Position numbers and translations under genes: made by a program | In this document: positions 52,329 through 59,921 of the stretch, piece after piece | Layout of the letters: the number at the start of each line of letters is the position of its first letter | Position numbering within the stretch: the first letter of the stretch is position 1 | The notes under the pieces: generated by a model | What the model was told of the DNA's origin: nothing | Databases searched by the model: none | Seen by the model: only the letters and a program-made list of their open reading frames with translations | From: an uncultured Fibrobacter sp. | GTDB lineage: Bacteria > Fibrobacterota > Fibrobacteria > Fibrobacterales > Fibrobacteraceae | Length of the DNA: 64,000 nucleotides | Assembly (NCBI GenBank): GCA_946183925.1 | Contig: CAMHDS010000003.1 | Location: 1 to 64,000, forward strand | Reading direction: 5' to 3'

Positions 52329-53072
52329 TTAGCGCAAATAAACTGCCGTTTCTACGAAATTTTCGCCAATTTCTATGGCCATCCACTCGGGGGCAGAGCT
52401 CTTGAGGATAAAGTTTGGGGCATAAGAGTCTATCTGCATCTGGGTGGAGGGGGCCACATGGACCTTCTGGCGGCCCATGTCCAACTCGAAATGGGAATGG
52501 TAGTGCCCGCAGAAAATGTGGGTCAGGTTCGGGATTTCGGCGAAAACTGCCTGGACCTCTTCCTTGTTTTTGAGGGAATACTTGGAATCCATGAACCGGT
52601 GACCGCAGAGGCAGGGCGGATGGTGCATAAACAGGAAAATTTCGCCCTGGATCTTGGCGGCTTCCGCTTTTAACCAGTCCAGCTGGTCCTTGGAAACAGT
52701 CCCGCAGGCGCTATCCAGGAAAAACAGCGTCTGGCCTGCAATTTCGTACTTGAAATAGCACTTTTCACCATGAATTTTGCCCTGCAGGTCAAAAAACTGG
52801 GCCATGGTGTCAAGACGGTCGTGGTTGCCGGGAATGACCAGCACGGGAACCTTAAGGTCTTTCACCTGCTCAAAGACAAAACGGTAAGCGCCGGGCTCCC
52901 CATCTTCGTTGGCCAGGTCACCGGACAATACCAACAGGTCCATATCCTCTATGGACTTGGAACGGAGGGCCTTCTGAAAATTGGCACGCACATCAATCCC
53001 CTGCACGAGGTTTTCGTCCTCGCCTATGTGGAGATCAGATATCTGCCCTATCTTCAACAACTTACAACCCAT
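52329..53072 (-). CDS. Calcineurin-like metallophosphoesterase (CpdA-type)
   Basis: 247 residues from the ATG at 53072. All five metal-site motifs are present: ISDLHIG (DxH), VLSGDLANE (GDxxxx), IPGNHDR (GNHD), MHHPPC (H) and IFCGHYHSH (GHxH). This pattern is typical of class III cyclic-nucleotide phosphodiesterases and small DNA/lipid phosphoesterases; the substrate is not determinable. An earlier start (53111) would cover the promoter: TATATT lies 9 bases before 53072, giving a leaderless mRNA. Confidence 0.87.
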   Translation of the reverse strand: MGCKLLKIGQISDLHIGEDENLVQGIDVRANFQKALRSKSIEDMDLLVLSGDLANEDGEPGAYRFVFEQVKDLKVPVLVIPGNHDRLDTMAQFFDLQGKIHGEKCYFKYEIAGQTLFFLDSACGTVSKDQLDWLKAEAAKIQGEIFLFMHHPPCLCGHRFMDSKYSLKNKEEVQAVFAEIPNLTHIFCGHYHSHFELDMGRQKVHVAPSTQMQIDSYAPNFILKSSAPEWMAIEIGENFVETAVYLR

Positions 53073-53410
53073 CTGGTGAAAAATATAGTCTTTACCTTGT
53101 CCCGCTGGCACCTATTTTCCACTTATTCTTTTTCAAATGTGATTAAAATCATTTTTGGCAACTGTTTTTAATGCCCATTCGTGATTTTTCTGTCAACAGA
53201 AGTTGAAAATTTTCTTTCAACAGTAATCAACATTGAAAAAAGTGGACTCGTTTTCAATCTTCAACATATTCAATATTCCATGTGAATATCGTATCTTGTT
53301 GAGGATTAAAAAATAGTACCTACCCTTCAACATTTCTTTCCACAATTCACAGTATCAGTATAATTATCTCTATATATAAATAAAAAGATAATACTGATAT
53401 AGGTGTGGAA
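53073..53410. other. A/T-rich intergenic region with TTCAACA repeats and a long hairpin
   Basis: No gene. Several TCAACA/TGTTGA words occur, including a perfect inverted repeat GTTGAAA-6-TTTCAAC (53202-53221). At 53353-53399, just after the bactofilin stop, TATCAGTAT...TTATCT pairs with AGATAATACTGATA, with a 3-base bulge and an A/T loop. No U-tract follows on the minus strand, so it is not a standard terminator. Confidence 0.5.
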
Positions 53411-53776
53411 TTATGCCTTTTCCTTAGGTTGGGCTGCAGGTGTAGAAGGAATGCCCATCTGGCAGTTACCCTGGAACATGGCACCTTCCTGGATAATGAG
53501 CTGCTTGGTTTTGATGTTCCCTACGAACTGGGAAGAACTTTCGAGAATCATCTTTTCGGAGCAGTCGATATTGCCCTTGATGGAGCCTGCAATCACGGCA
53601 GACTTGGTCTTGATTTCGCCTTCGATGTGGCCGCTCTTTTCGATAATGAGTTCGCCATCGATGCTGATGCTTCCGTTAACTACACCTGCCACGCGGACAT
53701 CGCTCTTGCCGATGATGTCGCCCTTGATGGTAATGGTGTTGCTGATCTGGGTAATTTCCTGTTCTTTACCTGGCAT
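53411..53776 (-). CDS. Bactofilin
   Basis: 121 residues, almost wholly the bactofilin beta-helix: ITIKGDIIGKSDVRVAGVVNG, SISIDGELIIEKSGHIEGEI, AVIAGSIKGNIDCSEKMIL, GNIKTKQLIIQEGAMFQGN, with a Gly-Asx every turn. Bactofilins polymerise without nucleotide and act as cytoskeletal scaffolds for cell shape and wall synthesis. It is last in the operon rsmG-parA-parB-M23 peptidase-bactofilin; the M23 gene ends 30 bases upstream, the usual partner arrangement. Confidence 0.92.
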   Translation of the reverse strand: MPGKEQEITQISNTITIKGDIIGKSDVRVAGVVNGSISIDGELIIEKSGHIEGEIKTKSAVIAGSIKGNIDCSEKMILESSSQFVGNIKTKQLIIQEGAMFQGNCQMGIPSTPAAQPKEKA

Positions 53777-53805
53777 GTTGTTTCTCCAATGAATTAAAAA
53801 TTTTA

Positions 53806-54603
53806 TTAGTCTATGAAATCTGACGGATTCAAATTGATTCCGTCCTTTGTAATTTCAAAATGCAAGTGGGCGCCGCTGGTATTGCCGGTGCTCCCGACTG
53901 TACCGATAATGTCGCCCTTGCTTACGGTATAACCCTTTCTCACGTTGATTGTCTTCAGGTGAGAATAGCTCGACCTGTAGCCGTTCTGGTGGTCAATGAC
54001 AATGGTGTTTCCCAGTTCATCTTTTTGGCCTGCAAAGACCACGTTGCCAGCTCCCGATGCGAATACCGGGTTTCCGGCCTGTGCCGAAATATCTATGCCG
54101 AGATGGTTTTCTTCTTCGGAAAACTTCTTGCTTTCGATTCCAACCACGGGTAGAACACTGGGGATGTGTTCCAGCTTGATTTTTTCGGAAAGGGGCTGCC
54201 AGCCGTGGATACCTTCGTAGTCCACCTGGATTTTTTCGACGGGCGTATGGGCGAACTTGTTCTTGTCGATAATGCTGTTGATTTTTGCAGAATCGTTTTC
54301 CAAAAAAGTCTCGAAGATGTTCTGGATACGTTCTTCCAAAATCCACAGGGAATCTAAGCGGGAGAACATCTCTTCGTAGTTGTTGTCCTTCTTGACCAGC
54401 TGGGCGTTGGTCACCCGCATCTTTTCGTAGCTTGCCACGATGCGGTTGATTTTACCGAGGTGGTAGATGAACAATCCCAATACGAGAATGAACACGACCA
54501 GGGAAATCTTGATAAAGGCGAACCACCAGGTGCGAACCTTGAATTTTCTCACCTTCTCGGAATCTTCCGGGATTATCTGTATGGTGTAGTACTTGCCTTT
54601 CAT
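53806..54603 (-). CDS. M23 peptidoglycan endopeptidase, membrane-anchored
   Basis: 265 residues: short cytoplasmic start, a TM helix (WFAFIKISLVVFILVLGLFIYHL, about 28-50), a coiled coil (NRIVASYEKMRVTNAQLVKKDNNYEEMFSRLDSLW), then a C-terminal LytM/M23 domain with Zn ligands in NHLGIDIS and AHLHFEI. It hydrolyses cross-linked stem peptides in the periplasm. Position next to bactofilin matches LmdC/Csd-type shape enzymes that are scaffolded by bactofilin. It begins 7 bases after parB ends. Confidence 0.92.
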   Translation of the reverse strand: MKGKYYTIQIIPEDSEKVRKFKVRTWWFAFIKISLVVFILVLGLFIYHLGKINRIVASYEKMRVTNAQLVKKDNNYEEMFSRLDSLWILEERIQNIFETFLENDSAKINSIIDKNKFAHTPVEKIQVDYEGIHGWQPLSEKIKLEHIPSVLPVVGIESKKFSEEENHLGIDISAQAGNPVFASGAGNVVFAGQKDELGNTIVIDHQNGYRSSYSHLKTINVRKGYTVSKGDIIGTVGSTGNTSGAHLHFEITKDGINLNPSDFID

Positions 54604-54610
54604 AAGTTTC

Positions 54611-55573
54611 CTAGGCGTTTTCCATGAGTTGCTGGATACGGTTCAGGTCGTCCATGGAATAATAGTTAATTACGATGGTTCCCTTGGCTTCGGAACCTGC
54701 GCTGGGGTTGATTGCCACCTTGGTGCCGAAATAGGTTTCCAGCTTGGACTCGAACTGTTTCATGTCGGCACTGAGTTCCGGCTTCGGCTTGGGCGGATTT
54801 GCAGATGCCGCAGGACTTGCTGCAGACTTTTCTTTTTCTCCGGTTTCCTGTTTTTCGTCTTTAGTCGGGTCAATTTCTTCGCCTCTGGAAATTGCCTCGA
54901 TCTGGCGGACGTTCAGGCCTTCGTCGATGATTCTCTTTGCAAGGGCTTCTACGTTGGCAATCTTGTCGCTGCAGAGGGCGCGGGCCGCTCCGGAAGAGAG
55001 CTTGCCTTCTTGGATCCAGTACTGCACCTGATCCGGGAGTTTCAGCAGTCGGAGCGCGTTGGTGATGGCGGAACGGGACTTGCCTACCGCCTTTGCCAGG
55101 TCTTCGTGAGTGTAGTTGTGGTTGTCGATGAGCTGCTGGTAGGACTGCGCCGTCTCGATGGGGTTCAGGTCCACGCGCTGGATATTTTCGATAAGCGCCC
55201 ATTCGGCCATGGCCTTGTCGCCCACGTCGCTGAACACCTGGGCCTTGATGGTCTTGAGGCCTGCAAGCCGGCTTGCGCGGGTACGGCGTTCACCGCTGAT
55301 AATCTGGTAGCGGCCGTTTACGCTCCGCACGTTGATGGGAGTCAGAAGCCCGTGGGTCTTGATAGTCTCGGCCAGTTCCGAAAGTTCGTCGTCGCTGAAA
55401 AACTTGCGGGGCTGGAACGGGTTCGGGTCGATAAGGTCCAGCTGGATTTCTACGACCTGCTGGCCATTGGAAGGTGCGCCCTGGGGGGCGTTGGCAGAAA
55501 AATTCTTATTAGCGTCATGGTCCTTGAGGATATCAGAAAGACCGCGTCCAAGTGCAAAAGATTTCTTTCCCAT
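54611..55573 (-). CDS. parB: Chromosome-partitioning protein ParB
   Basis: 320 residues. ParB/Spo0J N-terminal CTPase fold (FQPRKFFSDDELSELAETIKTHG, GERRTRASRLAGL for the GERRxRA motif, ALIENIQRVDLNPIE), then helix-turn-helix (YTHEDLAKAVGKSRSAITNALRLLKLPDQVQ) that binds parS, an Ala/Pro/Lys linker and a C-terminal dimerisation segment (GTIVINYYSMDDLNRIQQLM). Matching parS sites lie at 57448, 58973 and 60523. The 157 bases upstream, before parA, hold heptanucleotide repeats instead of a tight junction. Confidence 0.95.
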   Translation of the reverse strand: MGKKSFALGRGLSDILKDHDANKNFSANAPQGAPSNGQQVVEIQLDLIDPNPFQPRKFFSDDELSELAETIKTHGLLTPINVRSVNGRYQIISGERRTRASRLAGLKTIKAQVFSDVGDKAMAEWALIENIQRVDLNPIETAQSYQQLIDNHNYTHEDLAKAVGKSRSAITNALRLLKLPDQVQYWIQEGKLSSGAARALCSDKIANVEALAKRIIDEGLNVRQIEAISRGEEIDPTKDEKQETGEKEKSAASPAASANPPKPKPELSADMKQFESKLETYFGTKVAINPSAGSEAKGTIVINYYSMDDLNRIQQLMENA

Positions 55574-55584
55574 TGTTAGGTATT

Positions 55585-55650
55585 AGGTGGTAGAGGTTGG
55601 GGGTTAGGATTTAGGGGCTAGGATCTAGGGGTTAGGATCTTGGGAAGTGT
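55585..55650. repeat. Heptanucleotide repeat, TTAGGGG/CCTAACC family
   Basis: Imperfect tandem 7-mers such as GGGTTAG, GATCTAG and GGGCTAG. The same family recurs at 57410-57440, 57768-57797, 57883-57928 and 59868-59914. Confidence 0.65.
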
Positions 55651-55674
55651 GGGGTGTGGAATGTGAGGTGTGTA

Positions 55675-55730
55675 TTCATAACTCAATACTCACAACTCAA
55701 TACTCATCACTCACAACTCATAACTCAGAA
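55675..55730. repeat. Heptanucleotide repeat, AACTCAC/AACTCAT family
   Basis: About eight imperfect 7-mer units (ACTCACA, ACTCATA, ACTCAAT) end to end. The same family recurs in rsmG (56915-56995), at 59188-59228 and, as an inverted pair, at 59762-59790 and 59821-59852. Confidence 0.65.
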
Positions 55731-56513
55731 CTACTTCCCCTTATTCAGGATTTCCTCGGCGAGTTTCATGTAGGACTGGGAACCGGGACTCCGTACGTCG
55801 TACAGAATGACCGGCTTTCCGTGGGAGGGTGCCTCGCTGAGGCGCACATTACGCGGGATGACCGTCTGGAAAACGGTGTCGGCCAGGTTCTCGCGAACTT
55901 CGTCGGCCACCTGCTTCGAGAGGTTGTTGTTGGCGAACATGGTGAGGAGCGCCCCTTCGATTTTCAGGTTTCCGTTCAGGTTTTTCTGGACTTCGCGGAT
56001 GGTGTTGAACAGCTCCGTCACGCCGTGGAGGGCGTAGTATTCGCACTGGATAGGAATCAGCACGCTCTTTGCGGCGGTGAGCACGTTGATGGTGAGCAGG
56101 TTCAGGCTCGGGGGCGCATCGATGATGATGAATTCGAAGGCCTGGTCCAGAACTTTCATGACACGTTCCAGACGGTGTTCGCGGCTCATGGCGTTCACCA
56201 GTTCGATTTCCATGACGGCAAGGTCCGGCCCCGAAGTGATGATCTTCAAGAAGTCGAGCCTCGTGTTCATGATGGCGGGCTTGATGTTATCGTAGGTGAC
56301 ATTGTCCGGATTTTCGGCCAGTTCCAGCACCTCGTGGATGTCCATCTCCTGGGATTCGTTGTAGCCGAAACCCTGGGACGCGTTCCCCTGGGGGTCCATG
56401 TCGATAAGGAGAGTCTTTTTCTCCAGGGCGGCAAAACTGGCAGCCAGGTTCACGGCGGTAGTGGTCTTGCCCACGCCGCCTTTCTGGTTGCATATCGCTA
56501 TCACTTTACTCAT
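55731..56513 (-). CDS. parA: Chromosome-partitioning ATPase ParA (Soj)
   Basis: 260 residues. Deviant Walker A CNQKGGVGKTTTAVN with the signature Lys, Walker A' region and Walker B FIIIDAPPSLNLLT; LIDMDPQGNASQGF is the switch I region. ParA-ATP binds DNA nonspecifically and is released by ParB, driving origin separation. Its ATG overlaps the rsmG stop (ATGA). Confidence 0.96.
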   Translation of the reverse strand: MSKVIAICNQKGGVGKTTTAVNLAASFAALEKKTLLIDMDPQGNASQGFGYNESQEMDIHEVLELAENPDNVTYDNIKPAIMNTRLDFLKIITSGPDLAVMEIELVNAMSREHRLERVMKVLDQAFEFIIIDAPPSLNLLTINVLTAAKSVLIPIQCEYYALHGVTELFNTIREVQKNLNGNLKIEGALLTMFANNNLSKQVADEVRENLADTVFQTVIPRNVRLSEAPSHGKPVILYDVRSPGSQSYMKLAEEILNKGK

Positions 56514-57232
56514 TCGTTACCTCGAGTGACTAAGGCGTAAACTTGTTCTTCGTTAGGTAGTGTATATTTGTGCAGTATAATCGCAGGGTCGCTTTCCAGC
56601 TGGGCTACGTTGTTGTAGCTCTTGAGGGTGAGGAACTTTCCACCCTTCTTGAGGGCGGGCCTCGCGCGTTCCCAGTCGTTTTCGAAAGTGGAAAGGGCCC
56701 GGCAGCTGATAAAGTCCAGGTCGGTTAGGCCGGAGGTCTCGAAACGCTTGCCCACTACGGTCAGGTTCTTGAGACCTAGTTTTTCTTTGGCCATCTGCAT
56801 GAACTGCACACGCATGTTCCGGGGTTCTACGGCATAGAACTGGACTTGGGGCATTACGATGGCAAGGGGGAAAACCGGACAGCCAGCTCCGGCTCCCATG
56901 TCGGCCCATTTGAGTTTTGAGTTCTGAGTTTTGAGTAATGGGTTTTTATATTCATTTTTACCCACAACTGACAACTCATGACTCATTACTAAGTATGGAA
57001 CCAGCGAATCTGCAATGTGCCTGCTCAAAAATTTTTCGGAATCCTTTGCCGAAATCAGGTTGCCGAACTGCTTGGTTTCTACCACCAGGTCGGCATAGTC
57101 GTACAGCTTGCCGAGAGTTTCTCCGGGCAATTCAACACCATTTTCTCTTAGGAATTGGTTCAAAAGGTTCTGCTGTTCGATGTTGTTTCTATAACTCAAA
57201 AGACCCTGATTCGTTATCCCCGCTGGTCCCAT
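56510..57232 (-). CDS. rsmG: 16S rRNA (guanine527-N7)-methyltransferase RsmG, with repeat insertion
   Basis: 240 residues. LSRHIADSL and WADMGAGAGCPVFPLAIVMP (SAM site), FYAVEPRNMRVQFMQ and FISCRALSTF are RsmG motifs. Between HIADSLVPYL and WADMG, where other RsmG proteins have a short loop, lies about 25 residues (MSHELSVVGKNEYKNPLLKTQNSKLK region) encoded by DNA of the AACTCAT heptamer family, so an intergenic repeat appears inserted in frame. The N-terminal 12 or so codons overlap a REP-like sequence, so the ATG at 57232 is tentative, though GGAGG lies before it. rsmG next to parAB is a common origin-proximal order. Confidence 0.9.
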   Translation of the reverse strand: MGPAGITNQGLLSYRNNIEQQNLLNQFLRENGVELPGETLGKLYDYADLVVETKQFGNLISAKDSEKFLSRHIADSLVPYLVMSHELSVVGKNEYKNPLLKTQNSKLKWADMGAGAGCPVFPLAIVMPQVQFYAVEPRNMRVQFMQMAKEKLGLKNLTVVGKRFETSGLTDLDFISCRALSTFENDWERARPALKKGGKFLTLKSYNNVAQLESDPAIILHKYTLPNEEQVYALVTRGNE

Positions 57233-57270
57233 CGGCCTTTGGCCTCCAGGATGACAGGGAATATCCTATT

Positions 57271-57284
57271 GCTCCACGTGAAAC
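57271..57284. promoter_or_regulatory. Degenerate parS site
   Basis: GCTCCACGTGAAAC differs from the parS core GTTTCACGTGAAAC at two positions of the left arm. It lies just upstream of the rsmG-parA-parB operon. Confidence 0.45.
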
Positions 57285-57409
57285 ATTATATTAGTCAACA
57301 ATTTAGCATTACTAAATCACAATCACAACGAAAAATGGGCCTTGAACCCTTATTTTTTAAAAATATCCGTGAATAAATTTTTGATAAATGTGAATTTTTT
57401 GTGGATAGA

Positions 57410-57440
57410 GGTAAGGGTCTAGGGTTTAGGATCTAGGGGC
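57410..57440. repeat. Heptanucleotide repeat, GATCTAG/TTAGG family
   Basis: Imperfect 7-mers directly before the parS element, after a TTGTGGATAG word (57399-57408) similar to a DnaA box. Confidence 0.55.
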
Positions 57441-57446
57441 TAGCAT

Positions 57447-57568
57447 ATGTTTCACGTGAAACGTTTGCAAACCGAGGAAACGGCGATAAACTTGTTTATC
57501 GACATTTCCGAGGTGCAGCAAGTTGCGATTGCTTTCTTATTGCCCTACATTCTGGTGCAATCGCCAAC
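57447..57568. repeat. parS-hairpin element, copy 1
   Basis: A 122-bp unit starting with parS, present again at 58972-59093 with only four substitutions and no indels. Besides parS it holds a perfect hairpin CGATAAAC-TT-GTTTATCG (57484-57501), flanked by GGAAA/TTTCC, and a second inverted repeat GCGATTGC...GCAATCGC. A REP-like ATCCCGGC/GCCGGGAT palindrome follows 30 bases later, as also after copy 2. The open frame MFHVKRLQTEETAINLF in it is probably not a gene. Confidence 0.8.
57448..57463. promoter_or_regulatory. parS centromere site 1
   Basis: TGTTTCACGTGAAACG, 15 of 16 positions of the widely conserved ParB site. Confidence 0.9.
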
Positions 57569-58192
57569 ACGTTCAAATATTTCTGAGCTTCCGGATGTCA
57601 TCCCGGCGGATGCCGGGATAGGCTCAAGGCTGGGGTGACATGCCTTGCATACCTTATAACTAATCTCGCATCTCCGTCCCTGGATCCTTCGCTGTCGCTC
57701 AGGATGACGATGAGACTTCTTGTCCCCATCAAACCCCACGCCCCGAACCTCGCATTCCACATTTCCCCAGATCCTAGCCCCTAGATCCTAGTCTCTAAAA
57801 CTTCAAGCGGATCCCCGACCATGTCGGGGATGACAACATTTAAGACCCACCCCCGAACCTCGCATTCCACACTTCTCTAGATCCTACCCCCTAGATCCTA
57901 GATCCTAACCCCTAACACCTAACACCCGCGTTAGGGACAGTGACCCGTAGGGCCGAGACCCGGCAAAAGTCATGCCGGTGGTTGAACATTTTTTTTGCTG
58001 GGGCTCGGGGAGCGAAGCGAGTATGGCCCGACCCCTCTCCTTCGGGGTGGTCCGTGGTTCGAGGGGGAACGCCCAACACTATATTATGATAGGTGGCGAT
58101 TTTTTTTGCGGACATTTTTATAAGAAATAAAGAAGAGAAGCGTGCGAGGGGATAATTCTAAATTGAGATTGTCGTACTTTTGGAGGTTTGAG
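57569..58192. other. Gene-free region with REP-like and heptamer repeats and a structured GC-rich block
   Basis: Holds a REP-like palindrome (57600-57620), a TCATCCTGAGCGACA-like repeat (57680-57710), heptamer blocks at 57768-57797 and 57883-57928, another REP (57812-57835), and a GC-rich stretch (57925-58080) with several short stems (CCGGC/GCCGG, ACCCC/GGGGT). The last could be a structured RNA or a dispersed element; no family recognised. No protein gene is supported. Confidence 0.5.
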
Positions 58193-58972
58193 GTGCAGAA
58201 GTTTTCCCAGAGTTATTATGTGACTGGCCACGATATGGATTTGAGCTACCGGATGGTTCCCATGTCGGCCTTGGCCTATTTCGAGGATTGTTTTGCCCGT
58301 TATGCGGCGAGCAAGTTTCTTGCCGCTTTCGATATCGTGGACAGAGGCTTGTACTGGATTATTTCTGAAATAGATATCCGTTTCGAGGGCGACCTTCCCT
58401 TCTGGTCCGAAAGTTTCCAGGTGGACCTGTGGATTTCGGAAAAGTCCAGAATCAAGATTTTTTGCGACTTTACCATGAGCTATCGCGGAAAGGTTTTTGC
58501 CAGGGGAAACAGTTGCTGGGTGGTGATGGACAAGAACCGTCATCGTCCATATTCCACGGCCCTGCTTGACGGCAAGATGGATGTGATTGAAGAATTGGCT
58601 GTGGGCCCCCATGAAAAGTTCGGATGGAACGATTCTGGAAATGTACTGCATACGCTGACCCATCAGGTGAATATGGGCGACATCGATTTCAACCGTCATG
58701 TGAACAATAGGACTTATTTAAACTTGGCGGTGGCATGTCATTCGGAAACCTTTGGGTTTGACAATACCATCAAGTCCATTAAGGTCCGGTTCATGCAGGA
58801 GTGTTTTATGGGCGATACCCTGGTCTGTACGGAATATGGTCTTGGGGATAACGTTTGCAGTTACAAGTTGGAGAAAGGGGACGCTACGGTCTGTAATATC
58901 ATCCTGGAGTGGGAGGCTTTGGGAGAAAAACAGACCGCTATCGAGGAGTATCCCCTGGCCGTCCGTGAGTAA
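58193..58972 (+). CDS. Acyl-ACP thioesterase (FatA/FatB-like)
   Basis: 259 residues from GTG 58193, preferred to the GTG at 58142 because GGAGG lies 6 bases before it. Two tandem hot-dog domains: the first (FSQSYYVTGHDMDLSYRMVP) and the second with GDIDFNRHVNNRTYLNLA, the Asn/His catalytic segment of plant and bacterial acyl-ACP thioesterases. It would release free fatty acid from acyl carrier protein in the cytosol. The stop lies at the edge of parS-hairpin copy 2. Confidence 0.88.
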   Translation: MQKFSQSYYVTGHDMDLSYRMVPMSALAYFEDCFARYAASKFLAAFDIVDRGLYWIISEIDIRFEGDLPFWSESFQVDLWISEKSRIKIFCDFTMSYRGKVFARGNSCWVVMDKNRHRPYSTALLDGKMDVIEELAVGPHEKFGWNDSGNVLHTLTHQVNMGDIDFNRHVNNRTYLNLAVACHSETFGFDNTIKSIKVRFMQECFMGDTLVCTEYGLGDNVCSYKLEKGDATVCNIILEWEALGEKQTAIEEYPLAVRE

Positions 58973-59093
58973 TGTTTCACGTGAAACGTTTGCAAACCGA
59001 GGAAACGGCGATAAATTTATTTATCGACATTTCCGAGGTGCAGCAAGTTGCGATTGTTTCCTTATTGCCCTACATTCTGGTGCAATCGCCAAC
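58972..59093. repeat. parS-hairpin element, copy 2
   Basis: Second copy of the 122-bp unit. Two of its four differences from copy 1 are the paired change in the hairpin (CGATAAAT-TT-ATTTATCG, 59009-59026), which keeps the stem perfect. REP-like palindrome again follows at 59104-59126. Confidence 0.8.
58973..58988. promoter_or_regulatory. parS centromere site 2
   Basis: TGTTTCACGTGAAACG, identical to site 1, 1525 bases away. Confidence 0.9.
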
Positions 59094-59257
59094 GTCCGCA
59101 GAATGTCATCCCGGCGGATGCCGGGATAGCACGAGGGGGCAAGAAGTTGACCCCGGCACCAGGTCGAGGATGACAACATTTAAGACCCGCAACTCACAAC
59201 TCACCACTCATAACTCACTACTCAAAACTTTTATATATTTTCTTTCAGAGGTCCAAC

Positions 59258-59761
59258 ATGATCGAGATTGAAATTATCCGGGGCGACATCACGAAGCTGC
59301 AAGTCGATGCCATCGTGAATGCGGCGAACTGTTCGCTGCTGGGTGGCGGTGGTGTGGACGGTGCCATCCACCGGGCGGCTGGCCCGGAACTTTTGGGGGC
59401 GTGCATCCCCCTGAACGGCTGCGAGACGGGCAAGGCGAAAATCACTCCGGGGTTCAAGCTTCCGGCCAAGTTCGTCATCCATACTCCGGGGCCCATCTAT
59501 CGGGACGGCCTGCACGGCGAACCCGAACTTCTGGAATCCTGCTACAGGAGCTGCCTCGACCTGGCCGAGGAGAACGGTTGCCAGACGGTCGCCTTCCCTG
59601 CTATTTCCACCGGTGTTTACGATTACCCCTGGGAGGCGGCCACCAAGATTGCCGTGAAAACGGTTCGAAATTACCCGGCTAAAAATGTCAAGAAAGTCAT
59701 CTTCTGCTGCTTCAGCGAGGAGATGGAACGAATATATAAGGAGGAGTTCATCGGGAATTAG
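59258..59761 (+). CDS. Macrodomain protein (ADP-ribose / O-acetyl-ADP-ribose hydrolase)
   Basis: 167 residues, a single macrodomain of MacroD/YmdB type: EIEIIRGDITKLQVDAIVNAANCSLLGGGGVDGAIHRAAG with the catalytic Asn and Asp loop, and AFPAISTGVYDYPWEAA. It would remove ADP-ribose from proteins or deacetylate O-acetyl-ADP-ribose. AGAGG precedes the ATG; TATATT lies 18 bases upstream. It is flanked by heptamer repeats. Confidence 0.93.
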   Translation: MIEIEIIRGDITKLQVDAIVNAANCSLLGGGGVDGAIHRAAGPELLGACIPLNGCETGKAKITPGFKLPAKFVIHTPGPIYRDGLHGEPELLESCYRSCLDLAEENGCQTVAFPAISTGVYDYPWEAATKIAVKTVRNYPAKNVKKVIFCCFSEEMERIYKEEFIGN

Positions 59762-59921
59762 TTGTGAGTTATCAGTAGTCAGTTATCAGTATATAATTTG
59801 GCGCCAAAGGCGCGAATATAAGAACTCACAACTCATAACTGAAAACTCATTACTAATCTTTCGCCCCACACACCCTACCCCCTAAATCCTAACCCCTAAC
59901 CCCTAACCCCTAAACAAAACT
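59762..59921. repeat. Inverted AACTCAC-family repeats followed by a CCTAACC tract
   Basis: TTGTGAGTTATCAG... (59762-59790) faces AACTCACAACTCATAACTG (59822-59840), so the region can fold as a large stem around GGCGCCAAAGGCGCG. Then 59868-59914 is a nearly regular CCTAACC heptamer run ending just before the next gene. Confidence 0.6.

Noticed and set aside
55675-55730. Possible CRISPR array
   Set aside because: Units of seven bases without spacers; no cas genes in the window.
55647-56540. 297-codon frame antisense to parA
   Set aside because: It runs through heptamer repeats and the parA gene; no start signals.
57447-57638. Small frame MFHVKRLQTEETAINLF..., also at 58972-59271
   Set aside because: It begins inside parS, diverges after the repeat unit and ends in REP sequence; the conserved hairpin explains the similarity better than a protein.
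59868-59914. Telomere-like CCTAACC run
   Set aside because: The unit is seven bases, imperfect and intergenic within a contiguous chromosome region, so not a chromosome end.
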